From Oscillospiraceae bacterium (GTDB taxonomy: Bacteria; Bacillota; Clostridia; Oscillospirales; Ruminococcaceae), in NCBI GenBank assembly GCA_012729855.1, contig JAAYCI010000035.1, positions 1-49,580 on the forward strand: a stretch of DNA of 49,580 bases, written 5' to 3'. The position numbers and the translations under genes are program-made. Positions within the stretch are counted from its first letter, which is position 1; every line of letters starts with the position of its first letter. Of this stretch, positions 32,195 to 41,450 are shown one piece after another. The notes under the pieces were generated by a model. It did not search any database, had not been told where the DNA came from, and saw nothing but the letters and a program-made list of their open reading frames with translations.

Positions 32195-32423
32195 AAAAAA
32201 TCACCACATGCCGCGGTGATTTTTTCTATTCCGCTGCGCTTTGGGAAACGCCGGCCAGCCGCCGCGCCAGGCTTTAAGGGAAGCCGTATTCTGTGTTGTT
32301 ATTTTGTGTGGCAAGCCATGCTCAAACAAAAAATCACCACGGTTGTGGTGATTTTTTCTACTTCGCTATGATTTGGGAAACGTTGGGCAGCCACTACAGC
32401 AGGCTTGAAGGGAAGCCATATGC
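32195..32423. repeat. Duplicated terminator module (two diverged copies)
   Basis: Two copies of a roughly 97-base unit, 32195-32291 and 32328-32423, start 133 bases apart. Each starts with a terminator hairpin (AAAAAATCACC / GGTGATTTTTT; 32195-32225 and a 13-bp version at 32328-32357), then shares TTTGGGAAACG, (A/G)GGC(A)GCC, AGGCTT(T/G)AAGGGAAGCC. Both hairpins have runs of A and T on both sides and probably end the glgP-GH13 transcript in series. Confidence 0.75.
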
Positions 32424-32431
32424 GAGTAGCC

Positions 32432-34252
32432 TTATTCGATTTCACAATTGGACGCGCGGATGGCGTAGTCCATCATGGGCACCGTGATCTGCTCGCCCAG
32501 CAGGTCTACCACCACGGGCCAGCCGCTGCAGTTGATGGCCACGGCGGCCTGGGCCTCGCCGCAGTCGCGCTCGTACACCAGCAGGCCGCCCTCGGCCTTT
32601 AAAAAGCGCAGGGTGCCGTCGTGGAAGGCGGGGCACTGCTTGCGCAGGCCCGCCAGCTTCAGCATCAGGGGTATCAGGTGGGTCTCGCCGCTGCTCCAGT
32701 CGTAATAGCCGCGGTTGAAGGGGTCTGCGTAGCCCTGCATGGCAATTTCGTCGCCATAGTAAACGCAGGGGATGCCCGGCAGGGTGAACTGCAGCACAAA
32801 GCCCAGCTGCAGGCGCAGGATGCCCAGGTGGTATTGCTCGGGGCTCAGCCGGCGGCCGCTTTGCCAGGCGCGCTCGTGGCCTTCTATCGGCTCGCCCACC
32901 AGCGCCGTGATGGCGCGTATGGTGTCATGGCTGGACAGGTGTACCGTGCAGGCGTTCAGCGCGGGGGCGGGGTAGTGTTCGCAGATGGTCATCACTTCCT
33001 CCACCAATGCGGGGGAGTCAAAGTTCTGCAAAAAGTCCAGGATGGCGGTGCGGAAGGGGTAGTTCATCACGCCGTCCAACTCCTGGCCCATGAAGTAGGC
33101 CCGCCGGTGGCCGAAGCCCTCCTTCAGCACGGCGTCCTCCCACACCTCGCCTATCAGCAGCATGTCCTCGCCGCCCCGCTTCACCGCGGTGCGGATGTCC
33201 ACAATGAAGTCGTCGGGCAGCTCGTCCGCCACGTCCAGGCGGAAGCCCGCCGCCCCCTGCTGCAGCCAGTAGTCTATCACACCGTTTTCGCCGCAGATGA
33301 ACTTGCGGAAGGCGGGGTTGTTTTTGTTGCAGGTGGGCAGTGTCTCAAAGCCCCACCAGCTGTCGTAGCTGCCGTCGGGCATGAAATAGTACCAGTCGCG
33401 GTAGCGGCTTTGGGGGCCCTGCCAGGCGCCCACGGTGGGGTAGCGGCCTTCTTTGTTGAAGTAAAGGCTGTCGGCCCCGGTATGGCTGAAAACGCCGTCC
33501 AGAATGATGCGGATGCCAAAGGTTTTGGCTTTTTTGCACAGGCGGGCAAAGTCCGCGTTGGTGCCCAAAAGGGGGTCCACCTTCATATAGTCGGCGGTGT
33601 TGTAGCGGTGGTTGGAGTGTGCCTCGAAGATGGGGTTCAGGTAAATCCAGCTGACCCCCAGCGCGTACAGGAAGGGCAGGCGCTTTTCGATGCCGGCCAA
33701 ATCGCCGCCGTAATAGTCCTGCGTCAGGCTGCCGTAGCTTTTCACCTCGCCCCAAAAGTAGGGCTCGTTCTGCTTGTCGGCGCGGTAGATGCGGTCGCTG
33801 AAGGGCATCAGCTTGCCGGGCTCGCCCTCCATAAAGCGGTCGGGGAAAATCTGGTACATCACGCCGCCGCGCACCGCTTCGGGCGTACGGAAAGCGGGGT
33901 CGTACACCGTCAGCACAAACTTCTTGCCCTCCTCGGTGGCCAGCACGGCCTCGCCGTAGGCGCCCTGGTAGAGCTTCTGATAGTTCACCCATAAATCGAA
34001 CCAATAAAAATGCAGGCCCACCGCGTCCACCGTGAAACGCACGGTGAACACGTCGGCGCCGTCTTCCCGGCCGGCCGGCTGCAGGGGGTATTGGGCGGCC
34101 GTGCTGCCGCCGTCCTTTTGCAGGAACAGGATGGGGGTTTCGCAGTGGATGCCGGCCGGTACCCGTATGGTGATTCGCACGGCCTCGCCGGCCTTCACCG
34201 CGCCGAAGGGGGTTTTGCTGCTTTGCTGCCAACTGTTGTAAATGGACGCCAT
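32432..34252 (-). CDS. GH13 alpha-glucan hydrolase (neopullulanase/cyclomaltodextrinase-like)
   Basis: A 606-residue intracellular glycoside hydrolase with no signal peptide. An N-terminal beta-sandwich (1-115) precedes the (beta/alpha)8 barrel. Catalytic residues are the nucleophile Asp340 (GFRLDVADE), acid/base Glu369 (LIGEVWED) and Asp443 (LSSHDT, where most relatives have N-H-D). A maltogenic-type barrel opening (GGVMYQIFPDRF) points to alpha-1,4/1,6-linked maltodextrins. It follows glycogen phosphorylase by 62 bases on the same strand, so the pair probably breaks down stored or imported glucan. AGGTGG precedes the ATG. Confidence 0.9.
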   Translation of the reverse strand: MASIYNSWQQSSKTPFGAVKAGEAVRITIRVPAGIHCETPILFLQKDGGSTAAQYPLQPAGREDGADVFTVRFTVDAVGLHFYWFDLWVNYQKLYQGAYGEAVLATEEGKKFVLTVYDPAFRTPEAVRGGVMYQIFPDRFMEGEPGKLMPFSDRIYRADKQNEPYFWGEVKSYGSLTQDYYGGDLAGIEKRLPFLYALGVSWIYLNPIFEAHSNHRYNTADYMKVDPLLGTNADFARLCKKAKTFGIRIILDGVFSHTGADSLYFNKEGRYPTVGAWQGPQSRYRDWYYFMPDGSYDSWWGFETLPTCNKNNPAFRKFICGENGVIDYWLQQGAAGFRLDVADELPDDFIVDIRTAVKRGGEDMLLIGEVWEDAVLKEGFGHRRAYFMGQELDGVMNYPFRTAILDFLQNFDSPALVEEVMTICEHYPAPALNACTVHLSSHDTIRAITALVGEPIEGHERAWQSGRRLSPEQYHLGILRLQLGFVLQFTLPGIPCVYYGDEIAMQGYADPFNRGYYDWSSGETHLIPLMLKLAGLRKQCPAFHDGTLRFLKAEGGLLVYERDCGEAQAAVAINCSGWPVVVDLLGEQITVPMMDYAIRASNCEIE

Positions 34253-34314
34253 TGTTGCACCACCTGATGTCGTTGATAATCCTTTGCGGGCGCTTTTCTG
34301 CGGCGGCCCGCCAG

Positions 34315-36720
34315 TTACTTCACCGGCTTCATGTGCCAGATGTTGTTCGCGTAGTCCATCACCGCGCGGTCGGCGCTGAACACCCCGCTGCCGGCAATGT
34401 TGTAAAGGCTCATTTTGGCAAAGGTGTTCCGGTCGCGGTACAGGGTTGCCAGCTGGTCGGCCGCGCGGCGGTAGTCTTCAAAGTCGGCCATCACCATGTA
34501 GGGGTCGGCCGTTTGCAGGTTGGCGGCAATCTCGTGGAAGCTTTCGCCGCCCCAGCCCTGCTCCAGCATTTTCAGCACTTCCCTGGCCAGGGGGTCGTGG
34601 TTTATAAACCGGCTGGGGTGGTAGCCGCCGGCCTTCAGGGCGTCCACCTCTGCGCTCAGCATGCCAAACTGCATAAAGTTTTCGCTGCCGGCGGCCTCGG
34701 CTATCTCAATGTTGGCGCCGTCGTAGGTGCCCAGGGTTACCGCGCCGTTCAGCATAAACTTCATGTTGCCGGTGCCGCTGGCCTCGGTGCCCGCCAGGCT
34801 TATCTGCTCCGATACCTCGCTGGCCGGCATCAGCCATTCGCTGGTGGTCACGTTGTAATCTTCCAGGTACACAATGCGCAGCTTTTCGCGCACGGCGGCG
34901 TCGGCCTCCAGCATGTCGCCTATTTTAATGATCAGGCGGATCATCTGCTTGGCCATGTAGTAGCCGGGCGCGGCCTTGGCGGCGAAAATATAGGTTTTGG
35001 GCACCACGTCGGCATTGGGGCTGGCTTTTATGGCCAGGTACTGCGCCAGGATGTTCAGCGCGTTCAGGTGCTGGCGCTTGTACTCGTGCATGCGCTTCAC
35101 CTGGCAGTCGAACATGGAGTCGGGGTTGATGGTGCGGCCACAGGTTTTAGCCACATGGTCGGCAAAGCGGGCCTTGTTCAGGCGTTTTACGTCGCACAGG
35201 CGGCCCAGCAGGTCTTTGTTTTTGGCGTGCCCAGCCAGCTTTTGCAGCTGGCTGGCATCGTGCTTGAAGCCGGGGCCTATCACCTCTTCCAGAAGGCCTG
35301 TAAGCGCGGGGTTGCTTTGCAGCAGCCAGCGCCGGTAGGCTATGCCGTTGGTCACGTTGGTAAATTTTTCGGGGCTGTAGAGGAAATAGTCGTGGAACAC
35401 CGTTTGCGTGATGATTTCGCTGTGCAGCTTGGAGACGCCGTTGATGGAGTGGCACATATAGCAGCAGATGTTGGCCATGCGCACCTGCCCCTCGCCCAGC
35501 GGGGCCATGTAGTCTATCTTGCCGGTATCGCCCGGGAAGGCCAGCTCAAAGCTGGCCCGGGCGCGGTTGTCCATCTCCTGGATGATGCCGTAGATGCGGG
35601 GCAGCGTGCGCCTGAAGAGGTCGACGGGCCATTTTTCCAGCGCCTCGCTCATCACAGTGTGGTTGGTGTAGGCAAAGGTGCCGTTGCAAATGGCGGCCGC
35701 CTGCTCCCAGCCATAGCCGCACTCGTCCAGCAAAATGCGCAGCAGCTCGGGGATGGCCAGGGTGGGATGGGTGTCGTTGATATGAATGGCCACTTTGTCG
35801 GGCAGGTTGTCCAGCGTGCCGTACTGCGCCAGGTGGCTTTGCACAATGTCGCCAATGGACGCCGCCGACAGGAAGTACTGCTGGCGCAGGCGCAGTATCT
35901 TGCCCTCGATGTGGTTGTCGTTGGGGTAGAGCACCTTGGAAATAAGCTCCACGTTGGCGTTGCGGGCCAGCGCGGTGCCATACTCGCCCGCGTTGAAGGC
36001 GCCCATGTCGAAGCTGGGGACCTTGGCCTCCCACAGCCGCAGCTTGGAAACACCGCTGCTCTCGTAGCCGGAAACATACATATCGCTGGGCACGGCCTTC
36101 ACCAGCGTGAAGTTTTTGTGGCGCACATAATGGTGGCTGCCGTCCCAGGTCTCCTCAACCTCGCCGTCGAATTTTACGTCGATGGCGGCCTCGGGGTGGC
36201 GCTTGAACCAGATGGAGCCACGGGGGAACCAGTCGTCGGCCAGCTCCTGCTGCCAGCCGTCCACAATCACCTGCTTGAAGATGCCATACTCGTACAAAAT
36301 GGAATAGCCGGTGGCCGGCAGGCAGGTGGTGGCCATGCCGTCCAGGTAGCAGGCGGCCAGGCGGCCCAGCCCGCCGTTGCCCAGGCCGGCGTCCGGCTCC
36401 TGCTCATACAGGTTTTCCAGCTTCACGTCGTAGTCCTTCAGCACGGCGGTTGCCACGTCGGCCAAATCCAGGTTAATCAGGTTGTCGCGCAGGCTGCGGC
36501 CCATTAAAAACTCCATGCACAGGTAATACACCTGTTTTGAGTTGCTGCCGTAGGTGTGCGCAATAAACTGCTTGCGCTGGGCGCTTAGCATGCGGCGGGT
36601 AAGCCGCGCCAGCCCGCGGTACAGCTCGTCCTCGGTGGCGCTGTCCAAATCGGTATTAAAATCACTCACCAGGCGGCTTTGCAGCATTTTTTCAAAGTCT
36701 TTTTTGCCCACTTTCTGCAT
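34315..36720 (-). CDS. glgP: Glycogen/maltodextrin phosphorylase
   Basis: An 801-residue GT35 phosphorylase releasing glucose-1-phosphate from alpha-1,4-glucan. The PLP lysine is Lys654 in EASGTGNMKFMLNG; GNGGLGRLAACYLD and 'KRMHEYKRQHLN' are typical substrate- and phosphate-site motifs. The ATG at 36720 has GAGGTG upstream and gives the family start; the frame is open to 36873. First gene of the operon with the GH13 hydrolase, read from TTGTAC-17-TATAAT. Confidence 0.95.
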   Translation of the reverse strand: MQKVGKKDFEKMLQSRLVSDFNTDLDSATEDELYRGLARLTRRMLSAQRKQFIAHTYGSNSKQVYYLCMEFLMGRSLRDNLINLDLADVATAVLKDYDVKLENLYEQEPDAGLGNGGLGRLAACYLDGMATTCLPATGYSILYEYGIFKQVIVDGWQQELADDWFPRGSIWFKRHPEAAIDVKFDGEVEETWDGSHHYVRHKNFTLVKAVPSDMYVSGYESSGVSKLRLWEAKVPSFDMGAFNAGEYGTALARNANVELISKVLYPNDNHIEGKILRLRQQYFLSAASIGDIVQSHLAQYGTLDNLPDKVAIHINDTHPTLAIPELLRILLDECGYGWEQAAAICNGTFAYTNHTVMSEALEKWPVDLFRRTLPRIYGIIQEMDNRARASFELAFPGDTGKIDYMAPLGEGQVRMANICCYMCHSINGVSKLHSEIITQTVFHDYFLYSPEKFTNVTNGIAYRRWLLQSNPALTGLLEEVIGPGFKHDASQLQKLAGHAKNKDLLGRLCDVKRLNKARFADHVAKTCGRTINPDSMFDCQVKRMHEYKRQHLNALNILAQYLAIKASPNADVVPKTYIFAAKAAPGYYMAKQMIRLIIKIGDMLEADAAVREKLRIVYLEDYNVTTSEWLMPASEVSEQISLAGTEASGTGNMKFMLNGAVTLGTYDGANIEIAEAAGSENFMQFGMLSAEVDALKAGGYHPSRFINHDPLAREVLKMLEQGWGGESFHEIAANLQTADPYMVMADFEDYRRAADQLATLYRDRNTFAKMSLYNIAGSGVFSADRAVMDYANNIWHMKPVK

Positions 36721-36831
36721 CAAAAACAACACCTCATTTTTTCTATGCGCCGCGGCCCGCCCGGGCAAAAGCACCGGTGCGGGCTGTGGAAAGCCCGCAG
36801 GCGGGCATTTTGTTACGTGTGGATATTTAAA

Positions 36832-36860
36832 ATTATAGCAAAGATGCCGCCGTGGTACAA
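36832..36860 (-). promoter_or_regulatory. Promoter of glgP
   Basis: On the minus strand TTGTAC (complement of 36855-36860), 17 bases, TATAAT (complement of 36832-36837). The roughly 105-base leader holds G/C hairpins (GCCCGCCTGCGGGC and a larger CCCGC-rich one), which might affect expression. Confidence 0.7.
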
Positions 36861-36938
36861 GGACGCCGCGCAAAACATGCGGGAAACCGCTAAAATTTTA
36901 CCTCTCAGAAAGGTCTTTTTTTCGGCGGCGATTTGTAC

Positions 36939-36944
36939 TATAAT
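36939..36944 (+). promoter_or_regulatory. -10 element before zapA
   Basis: TATAAT at 36939-36944. The position 17 bases upstream is only T-rich, with no true -35. Transcription would start near 36951, about 70 bases before the GTG of zapA. Confidence 0.45.
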
Positions 36945-37020
36945 GTTCTATAACAATGGGGCATTGTGTGGCATTTTTACTTTATGGTCAAATGCCCGCC
37001 CAAAGAAAGAGGGGTTGCCC

Positions 37021-37473
37021 GTGTCTTCGCACAAGGTAAAGCTGGAAATTGGCGGCTCAAGCTATGTGGTTTCCACCAACGATTCGGAAGAATACCTGCT
37101 GGGCCTGGCCGAGCGCCTGGACAGGGATATGAACCAGGTGATGATAGAAACACCCAACGCGTCGGTGACGGCGGCGGCGGTCATCACCGCGCTGGCCTAC
37201 TTGGACGAGGCAGAGAAAAGTGCTTTTGGGGCAGACAACATGCGCGCCCAGATACAAGGCTACCTGGAGGACGCCAGCCGCGCCCGCCTGATGGCCGAGG
37301 AAGCCAAGCGCGAGGTGGACCGCTTGCGCCGCGAGCTGGCCCACTACGAGGGCCGCGCCGCCGGCAAGGGCCAGCCGCGTGCTGCCGAGCCCCTGCTGGA
37401 CACCGGCGCGCCGGAAGCCCCCGCCGCGCCCGGCGCGCCGCCCGCCGGCCAGATGGGCCTGGAGGATTTATAA
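37021..37473 (+). CDS. zapA: Cell division protein ZapA
   Basis: A 150-residue protein. Residues 4-90 are the ZapA fold: 'HKVKLEIGGSSYVVSTNDSEEYLLGLAERLDR' as the N-terminal globular part, then a long helix ending in a coiled coil. ZapA cross-links FtsZ filaments at midcell. The C-terminal 45 residues are an Ala/Pro/Gly-rich extension. The start is a GTG at 37021 behind AGAGGGG; the upstream open frame to 36679 is antisense to glgP. It lies next to the U32 gene, a common zapA neighbour. Confidence 0.88.
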   Translation: MSSHKVKLEIGGSSYVVSTNDSEEYLLGLAERLDRDMNQVMIETPNASVTAAAVITALAYLDEAEKSAFGADNMRAQIQGYLEDASRARLMAEEAKREVDRLRRELAHYEGRAAGKGQPRAAEPLLDTGAPEAPAAPGAPPAGQMGLEDL

Positions 37474-37481
37474 CCACAGTG

Positions 37482-39716
37482 ATGGGCCAGCAAAGCCGGC
37501 CGCGCCCCGAGATACTGGCGCCCGCCGGCGACTTTGAGATGCTTCGCGCCGCTGTTTTCAGCGGCGCCGATTGTGTCTATCTGGGGGTGCAGGGCTTCAA
37601 CGCCCGGCGTACGGCCGCCAATTTTGACGGTGACGCCCTGGCCGAGGCCGTGCGCTTTTGCCACGCCCGCGGCTGTGGCGTGTACGCGGCGGTGAACACC
37701 CTGGTGCTGCCCGGGCGCGAGCAGGCGGCAATAGACGCCGTACAGGCGGTGGCCGCCGCCGGCTGCGACGGCATCATTGTGCAGGATTTGGCCGTGGCCG
37801 CAATAGCACGCGCCGCTGCGCCCGGCCTGCCGCTGCACGGCTCCACCCAAATGAGCGTACACGCGCTGGCCGGCGTACAGGCTCTGGCCGCGCTGGGCTT
37901 CAGCCGGGTCATTCTGGCGCGGGAGCTTACCCTGGACGAGATTGCCGCCATCGCCGCGCAGGCCCCGATAGAGCTGGAGGTGTTTGTGCACGGCGCGCTG
38001 TGCTTCAGTGTGTCGGGCCAGTGCCTGATGAGCGCCTTTCTCGGTGGCCGCAGCGCCAACCGCGGCGGCTGTGCCGGGCCCTGCCGGCTGCCCTTCCGGG
38101 CCGAAGCAGGGGGCGAGGCCTTTGCCGGCGGCGCACAGCGGCCGCCGGCGGGGAACTGCCACCACCTGTCGCTGAAAGATCTGTCCATCCTCAAAGCGCT
38201 GCCGCGGCTGGCACAGCTGGGCGTTGCCAGCGCCAAGATAGAAGGCCGCCTGCGCGGCCCCGAGTACGTGGCCGCCGTGGTGGACGCCGCGCTGAAAGCC
38301 CGCGGGGGTGAGCCATACGACGAAGCTTTTCTGCGGGACGTTTTCAGCCGCAGCGGCTTTACCGACGGCTGGTTCACCGGCCAGGGCGGTGCCGGGATGT
38401 TTGGCGTGCGCACCGAGGCCGACACCGCCGCCACCAAAGCGGCACTGCCCAAGGCGCGAGACCTTTACCGCCGCGAGCGCCCCCGCGTGCCGGTGGCGCT
38501 GGATTTGGAAATCTTTGACACCGGCGCGCGATTGACCGCCAGCGACGGCACCCATGAGGGCAGCAGCCGGCTGCCGCGCCATATGCCGGTGGCGGAGAAA
38601 GACCCCGTCCCCGCCTTGCGCACCGCTTTAGCCAAAACCGGCGGCACGCCGTTTGACGTGCGGCATATAAGCATAGACAACCCCGGTGGCTATTTTCTGG
38701 CCGCGCAGGAAGCTGCCACGCTGCGGCGGGGGGCACTGGACGGCTTGATGGCCGTGCGCGAGGTGCTGGTGCCGCACCGGTTTCGGGCCACTACCCCCGC
38801 CGAGATGATGGCTTGGCTGGCCGTGCAGCCGCCGCCTTTTGGGCCGCAGGAAGCCTGGCCACAAGCGGCCACGCCGGCCACAGATACCATATCTGCAGCT
38901 GCGCCCCATCTGCAAGGGGCCCTAAAGCCGCACGACACTCCGCTGCCCGCCCGCCCCGCCCTGCGGGCGCGGTTTGCCGCGGTGGCGAAGGTACCGCCCG
39001 AAGCGGCCGGGCTATGCGCCCAGTTGGTGCTGCCGCTGGCCGAAGCTGCACAGGTGCCCGCCGAATGGCGGCCCAAAACCCTTTTGGAGCTGCCCCGCGT
39101 GCTGTTTGGCCGGCAGGAGGCCGATGCCGCGCGCCTGATAGAAGCAGCCCGCCCGCTGGGCTTTGCCGGCTTTGAGGCGCAGAACATCGCCCACTGGGCG
39201 CTGTGCGCCGGGCTGCCGCTGGCCGCCGGTTTTGGGCTGAACCTGGCCAATGCCCTTGCGGTGGCCGCCGCCGGCCGGGCCGGGTGCGGGGTGGTTACCC
39301 TCTCGCCCGAGCTGAGCCTTGTGCAGATGCGCGCCCTGGTGGCCGAGGCCGCCCAAAGCGGCCTGCCGGTCACCTTCGACGCGCTGGCCTACGGCCACCT
39401 GCCGTTGATGCTGACCCGCGCCTGCCCCATGAAGCAGGTGACCGACTGCGGTGCCTGCCCGGGCCATGGCACGTTGGCCGACCGCACGGGCGCGGCCTTT
39501 CCGCTCAACTGCGCGGGCGGGGTAAGCACCGTCTACAACCCGGTGCCGCTGTGGATGGCCGACCGCCTGGCCGAGCTGCCCACCCACTGGGCCACCCTGT
39601 ATTTTACCGGCGAAAGCCCGCAGCAGGCGGCCGGAGTGCTGGCCGATTTTGCCGCCCGGCGCGCCGCGCCGGGGCCCTTCACCCGGGGGCTATACACCCG
39701 TGGCACCGAGGCCTGA
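37482..39716 (+). CDS. U32-family protein (RlhA-like RNA hydroxylation enzyme)
   Basis: A 744-residue member of the collagenase-like U32 family. The signature EVFVHGALCFSVSGQCLMS (about residues 166-184), followed by RGGCAGPCRLPF, supplies the conserved cysteines. A DUF3656-like middle and a second U32-type C-terminal part with CPMKQVTDCGACPG make the long form, like E. coli RlhA, which hydroxylates 23S rRNA C2501. Shorter relatives modify tRNA U34. Protease activity is unlikely. The start is uncertain: ATG 37482 or GTG 37479, with GGAGGA 15 bases away. Confidence 0.82.
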   Translation: MGQQSRPRPEILAPAGDFEMLRAAVFSGADCVYLGVQGFNARRTAANFDGDALAEAVRFCHARGCGVYAAVNTLVLPGREQAAIDAVQAVAAAGCDGIIVQDLAVAAIARAAAPGLPLHGSTQMSVHALAGVQALAALGFSRVILARELTLDEIAAIAAQAPIELEVFVHGALCFSVSGQCLMSAFLGGRSANRGGCAGPCRLPFRAEAGGEAFAGGAQRPPAGNCHHLSLKDLSILKALPRLAQLGVASAKIEGRLRGPEYVAAVVDAALKARGGEPYDEAFLRDVFSRSGFTDGWFTGQGGAGMFGVRTEADTAATKAALPKARDLYRRERPRVPVALDLEIFDTGARLTASDGTHEGSSRLPRHMPVAEKDPVPALRTALAKTGGTPFDVRHISIDNPGGYFLAAQEAATLRRGALDGLMAVREVLVPHRFRATTPAEMMAWLAVQPPPFGPQEAWPQAATPATDTISAAAPHLQGALKPHDTPLPARPALRARFAAVAKVPPEAAGLCAQLVLPLAEAAQVPAEWRPKTLLELPRVLFGRQEADAARLIEAARPLGFAGFEAQNIAHWALCAGLPLAAGFGLNLANALAVAAAGRAGCGVVTLSPELSLVQMRALVAEAAQSGLPVTFDALAYGHLPLMLTRACPMKQVTDCGACPGHGTLADRTGAAFPLNCAGGVSTVYNPVPLWMADRLAELPTHWATLYFTGESPQQAAGVLADFAARRAAPGPFTRGLYTRGTEA

Positions 39717-39850
39717 CGGGCGGCCCTGCGAAAGAATCTGTTCCGCTCGCCCGTTTATCCAGTGTGGCCAACGGGTGCGCTTCTGAATAAACCCCTGCAA
39801 ACCCCTGCCGAGGCCGGCAGCGAGACTATAGAGGACAACAAGGAGACGCC

Positions 39851-40294
39851 ATGAACCTGAAAATAAAACGCCTGCGCCCGGGCGCACACCTACCCACCCG
39901 GGCCAGTGCCGGCGCCGCCGGGGCCGACCTGCGGGCCTGCTGCGTGGGCGCCGGCATCACACTGCAGCCGCTGGAACGCCTGCTGATTCCCACCGGCATT
40001 GCCATAGAGCTGCCCGGCAACGACACGGTGGGCTTGGTGTTTGCCCGCAGCGGCCTGGCGCTGAAGGAGGGCCTGGCCATGGCCAACGGCGTGGGCGTTA
40101 TCGATGCCGACTACCGGGGCGAGGTGAGCGTGCCGGTGGTGAACCTGTCCGACAAGCCCATCACCATCAGCAACGGCGAGCGCATTGCCCAGCTGCTGGT
40201 GATGCCGGTGGTCATCCCCGAGATGATTGAATACGACGAACTGTCCGACACCGAACGCGGCACCGGTGGCTTTGGCTCCACCGGGCGTGTTTAA
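39851..40294 (+). CDS. dut: Deoxyuridine 5'-triphosphate nucleotidohydrolase
   Basis: A 147-residue trimeric dUTPase that removes dUTP and supplies dUMP. All five motifs are present: AGAAGADLRA, ARSGLALK, GVIDADYRGEV (with the catalytic Asp), GERIAQLLV and the C-terminal RGTGGFGSTG. AAGGAG precedes the ATG. It starts a close-packed run with the DUF4321 and maf genes; the 134 bases before it hold no gene. Confidence 0.95.
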   Translation: MNLKIKRLRPGAHLPTRASAGAAGADLRACCVGAGITLQPLERLLIPTGIAIELPGNDTVGLVFARSGLALKEGLAMANGVGVIDADYRGEVSVPVVNLSDKPITISNGERIAQLLVMPVVIPEMIEYDELSDTERGTGGFGSTGRV

Positions 40295-40309
40295 AAGGGG
40301 GGTGGCCGC

Positions 40310-40588
40310 ATGAAAATGAGACGCTTTCTGCTGATGCTGTTCCTCATCATTGCCGCCGCCGTGGTGGGGGCGCTCATCGCCTCGGCCTGCGCGGGCGTGC
40401 CGGCCCTCAGCTGGCTGGCCTTCTCCCGCACCATCGGCTTCAACGCCGACGCCCCGCTGGTCATCGACCTGGACGTCTTCAAGTTTACGTTTGGCTTCTC
40501 GCTGGATGTGTCGGTGGCGCAGCTCATCATGGTGGCGGTGGCCATCATTGGCTATAATCTGGTGAAAAACCGGATGGCCAAGAACTGA
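40310..40588 (+). CDS. DUF4321-like small membrane protein
   Basis: A 92-residue protein with two membrane segments (about 5-28 and 66-84) joined by a loop with PALSWLAFSRTIGF and 'VFKFTFGFSLDVSV'. That pattern matches DUF4321, a Clostridia protein of unknown function found just before maf and the mreBCD genes. A GGGGGGTGG site precedes the ATG, 15 bases after dut. Confidence 0.75.
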   Translation: MKMRRFLLMLFLIIAAAVVGALIASACAGVPALSWLAFSRTIGFNADAPLVIDLDVFKFTFGFSLDVSVAQLIMVAVAIIGYNLVKNRMAKN

Positions 40589-40624
40589 TAAATTCCCCAA
40601 ATGCCTGCGAAAGAGGTACCTGTT

Positions 40625-41197
40625 TTGCCTTTGGTTTTAGCGTCTCAAAGCCCGCGCCGGCGGGAGCTGATGGCCCTGGTAACGCCCGATTTCATCGTGG
40701 ATGCGGCCGATATTGACGAAGACGGCCTGACCGCCTTTTCGCCGGTGGCGCTGGCCCAGATGTTGGCCCAGGCCAAGGCAGCGGCAGTGGCCGCCCGCCG
40801 CGAGGCGGACACCATTCTGGGCTGTGACACCGTGGTGGAGGCAGGGGGCGAGCTGCTGGGCAAGCCCGCCGGTTTTGATGACGCCGTGCGGATGCTGCAA
40901 AGCCTCTCCGGCCGGCGGCATCTGGTGCACACCGGGGTTTGCATCATCCCGCCGGGCGAGCTGGAACCCGCCGCCACCTTTGCCGAGACCACCGCCGTGT
41001 GGTTCGCGCCCCTGCCCGAGGACGAGATTGCCGCCTACGCCCGCACCGCCGAGCCCTACGACAAGGCCGGCGGCTACGGCATCCAGGGCTGGGCGGCACG
41101 ATACATCACCCGGGTGGAGGGCTGCTTTTACAACGTGATGGGCCTGCCGGTGGCCGCGCTTTACCGCCACCTGCGGGCCGAGGGCCTTTTGCCATGA
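40625..41197 (+). CDS. maf: Maf-family nucleoside triphosphate pyrophosphatase
   Basis: A 190-residue house-cleaning enzyme that hydrolyses non-canonical nucleotides, especially dTTP/UTP in the YhdE group. Key motifs are LVLASQSPRRRELM (start), ILGCDTVVEAGGELLGKP and the C-terminal 'YDKAGGYGIQGWAARYI'. The start is a TTG at 40625 behind AGAGG, which gives the usual N-terminus; an ATG at 40601 has no ribosome site. Its stop overlaps the start of the PBP fragment (ATGA). Confidence 0.93.
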   Translation: MPLVLASQSPRRRELMALVTPDFIVDAADIDEDGLTAFSPVALAQMLAQAKAAAVAARREADTILGCDTVVEAGGELLGKPAGFDDAVRMLQSLSGRRHLVHTGVCIIPPGELEPAATFAETTAVWFAPLPEDEIAAYARTAEPYDKAGGYGIQGWAARYITRVEGCFYNVMGLPVAALYRHLRAEGLLP

Positions 41198-41436
41198 AAA
41201 AGCCCGCCCGCCCCGGGGGTGACCCCAGCCTGGAGAACAGCAGGCCCAACCCCAAGAGCCTCCGGCGCCGCCTGGTGGCTTTTGCCATTGTGGCGGGGAT
41301 TATCCTACTCATTTTCCTGTTGCGGCTGGTGCAGTTCCAGCTGGTGGACGGCGCGGCCTACCGCCAACAGGCGCAGGAGGATACCTTGGCGGCCCTGCCA
41401 GCCAGCAGTTCAATCGCGGAAAAACTTGGTGAATGA
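41194..41436 (+). pseudogene. Truncated class-B penicillin-binding protein, membrane anchor only (mrdA-like)
   Basis: An 80-residue reading frame. After a basic, Pro-rich start it has one membrane helix (about 27-47) and then LVQFQLVDGAAYRQQAQ, the junction seen in class-B PBPs such as PBP2 just before the outer domains. After 'LAALPAS' (where a PBP continues with RGxIxDRNG) the frame diverges and stops. No transpeptidase motifs remain. It overlaps maf by ATGA, as mreB or the next rod gene would. It may still be translated as a short peptide. Confidence 0.65.
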
Positions 41437-41450
41437 ATACAAAAAACCAG

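Noticed and set aside
34252-36507. 751-codon plus-strand ORF opposite glgP
   Set aside because: Composition is typical of an antisense shadow; glgP is full length with catalytic motifs on the minus strand.
37482-39716. Collagenase/protease annotation of the U32 gene
   Set aside because: Long U32 proteins with DUF3656-like parts are RNA-hydroxylation enzymes in characterised cases; no signal peptide or protease site was seen.
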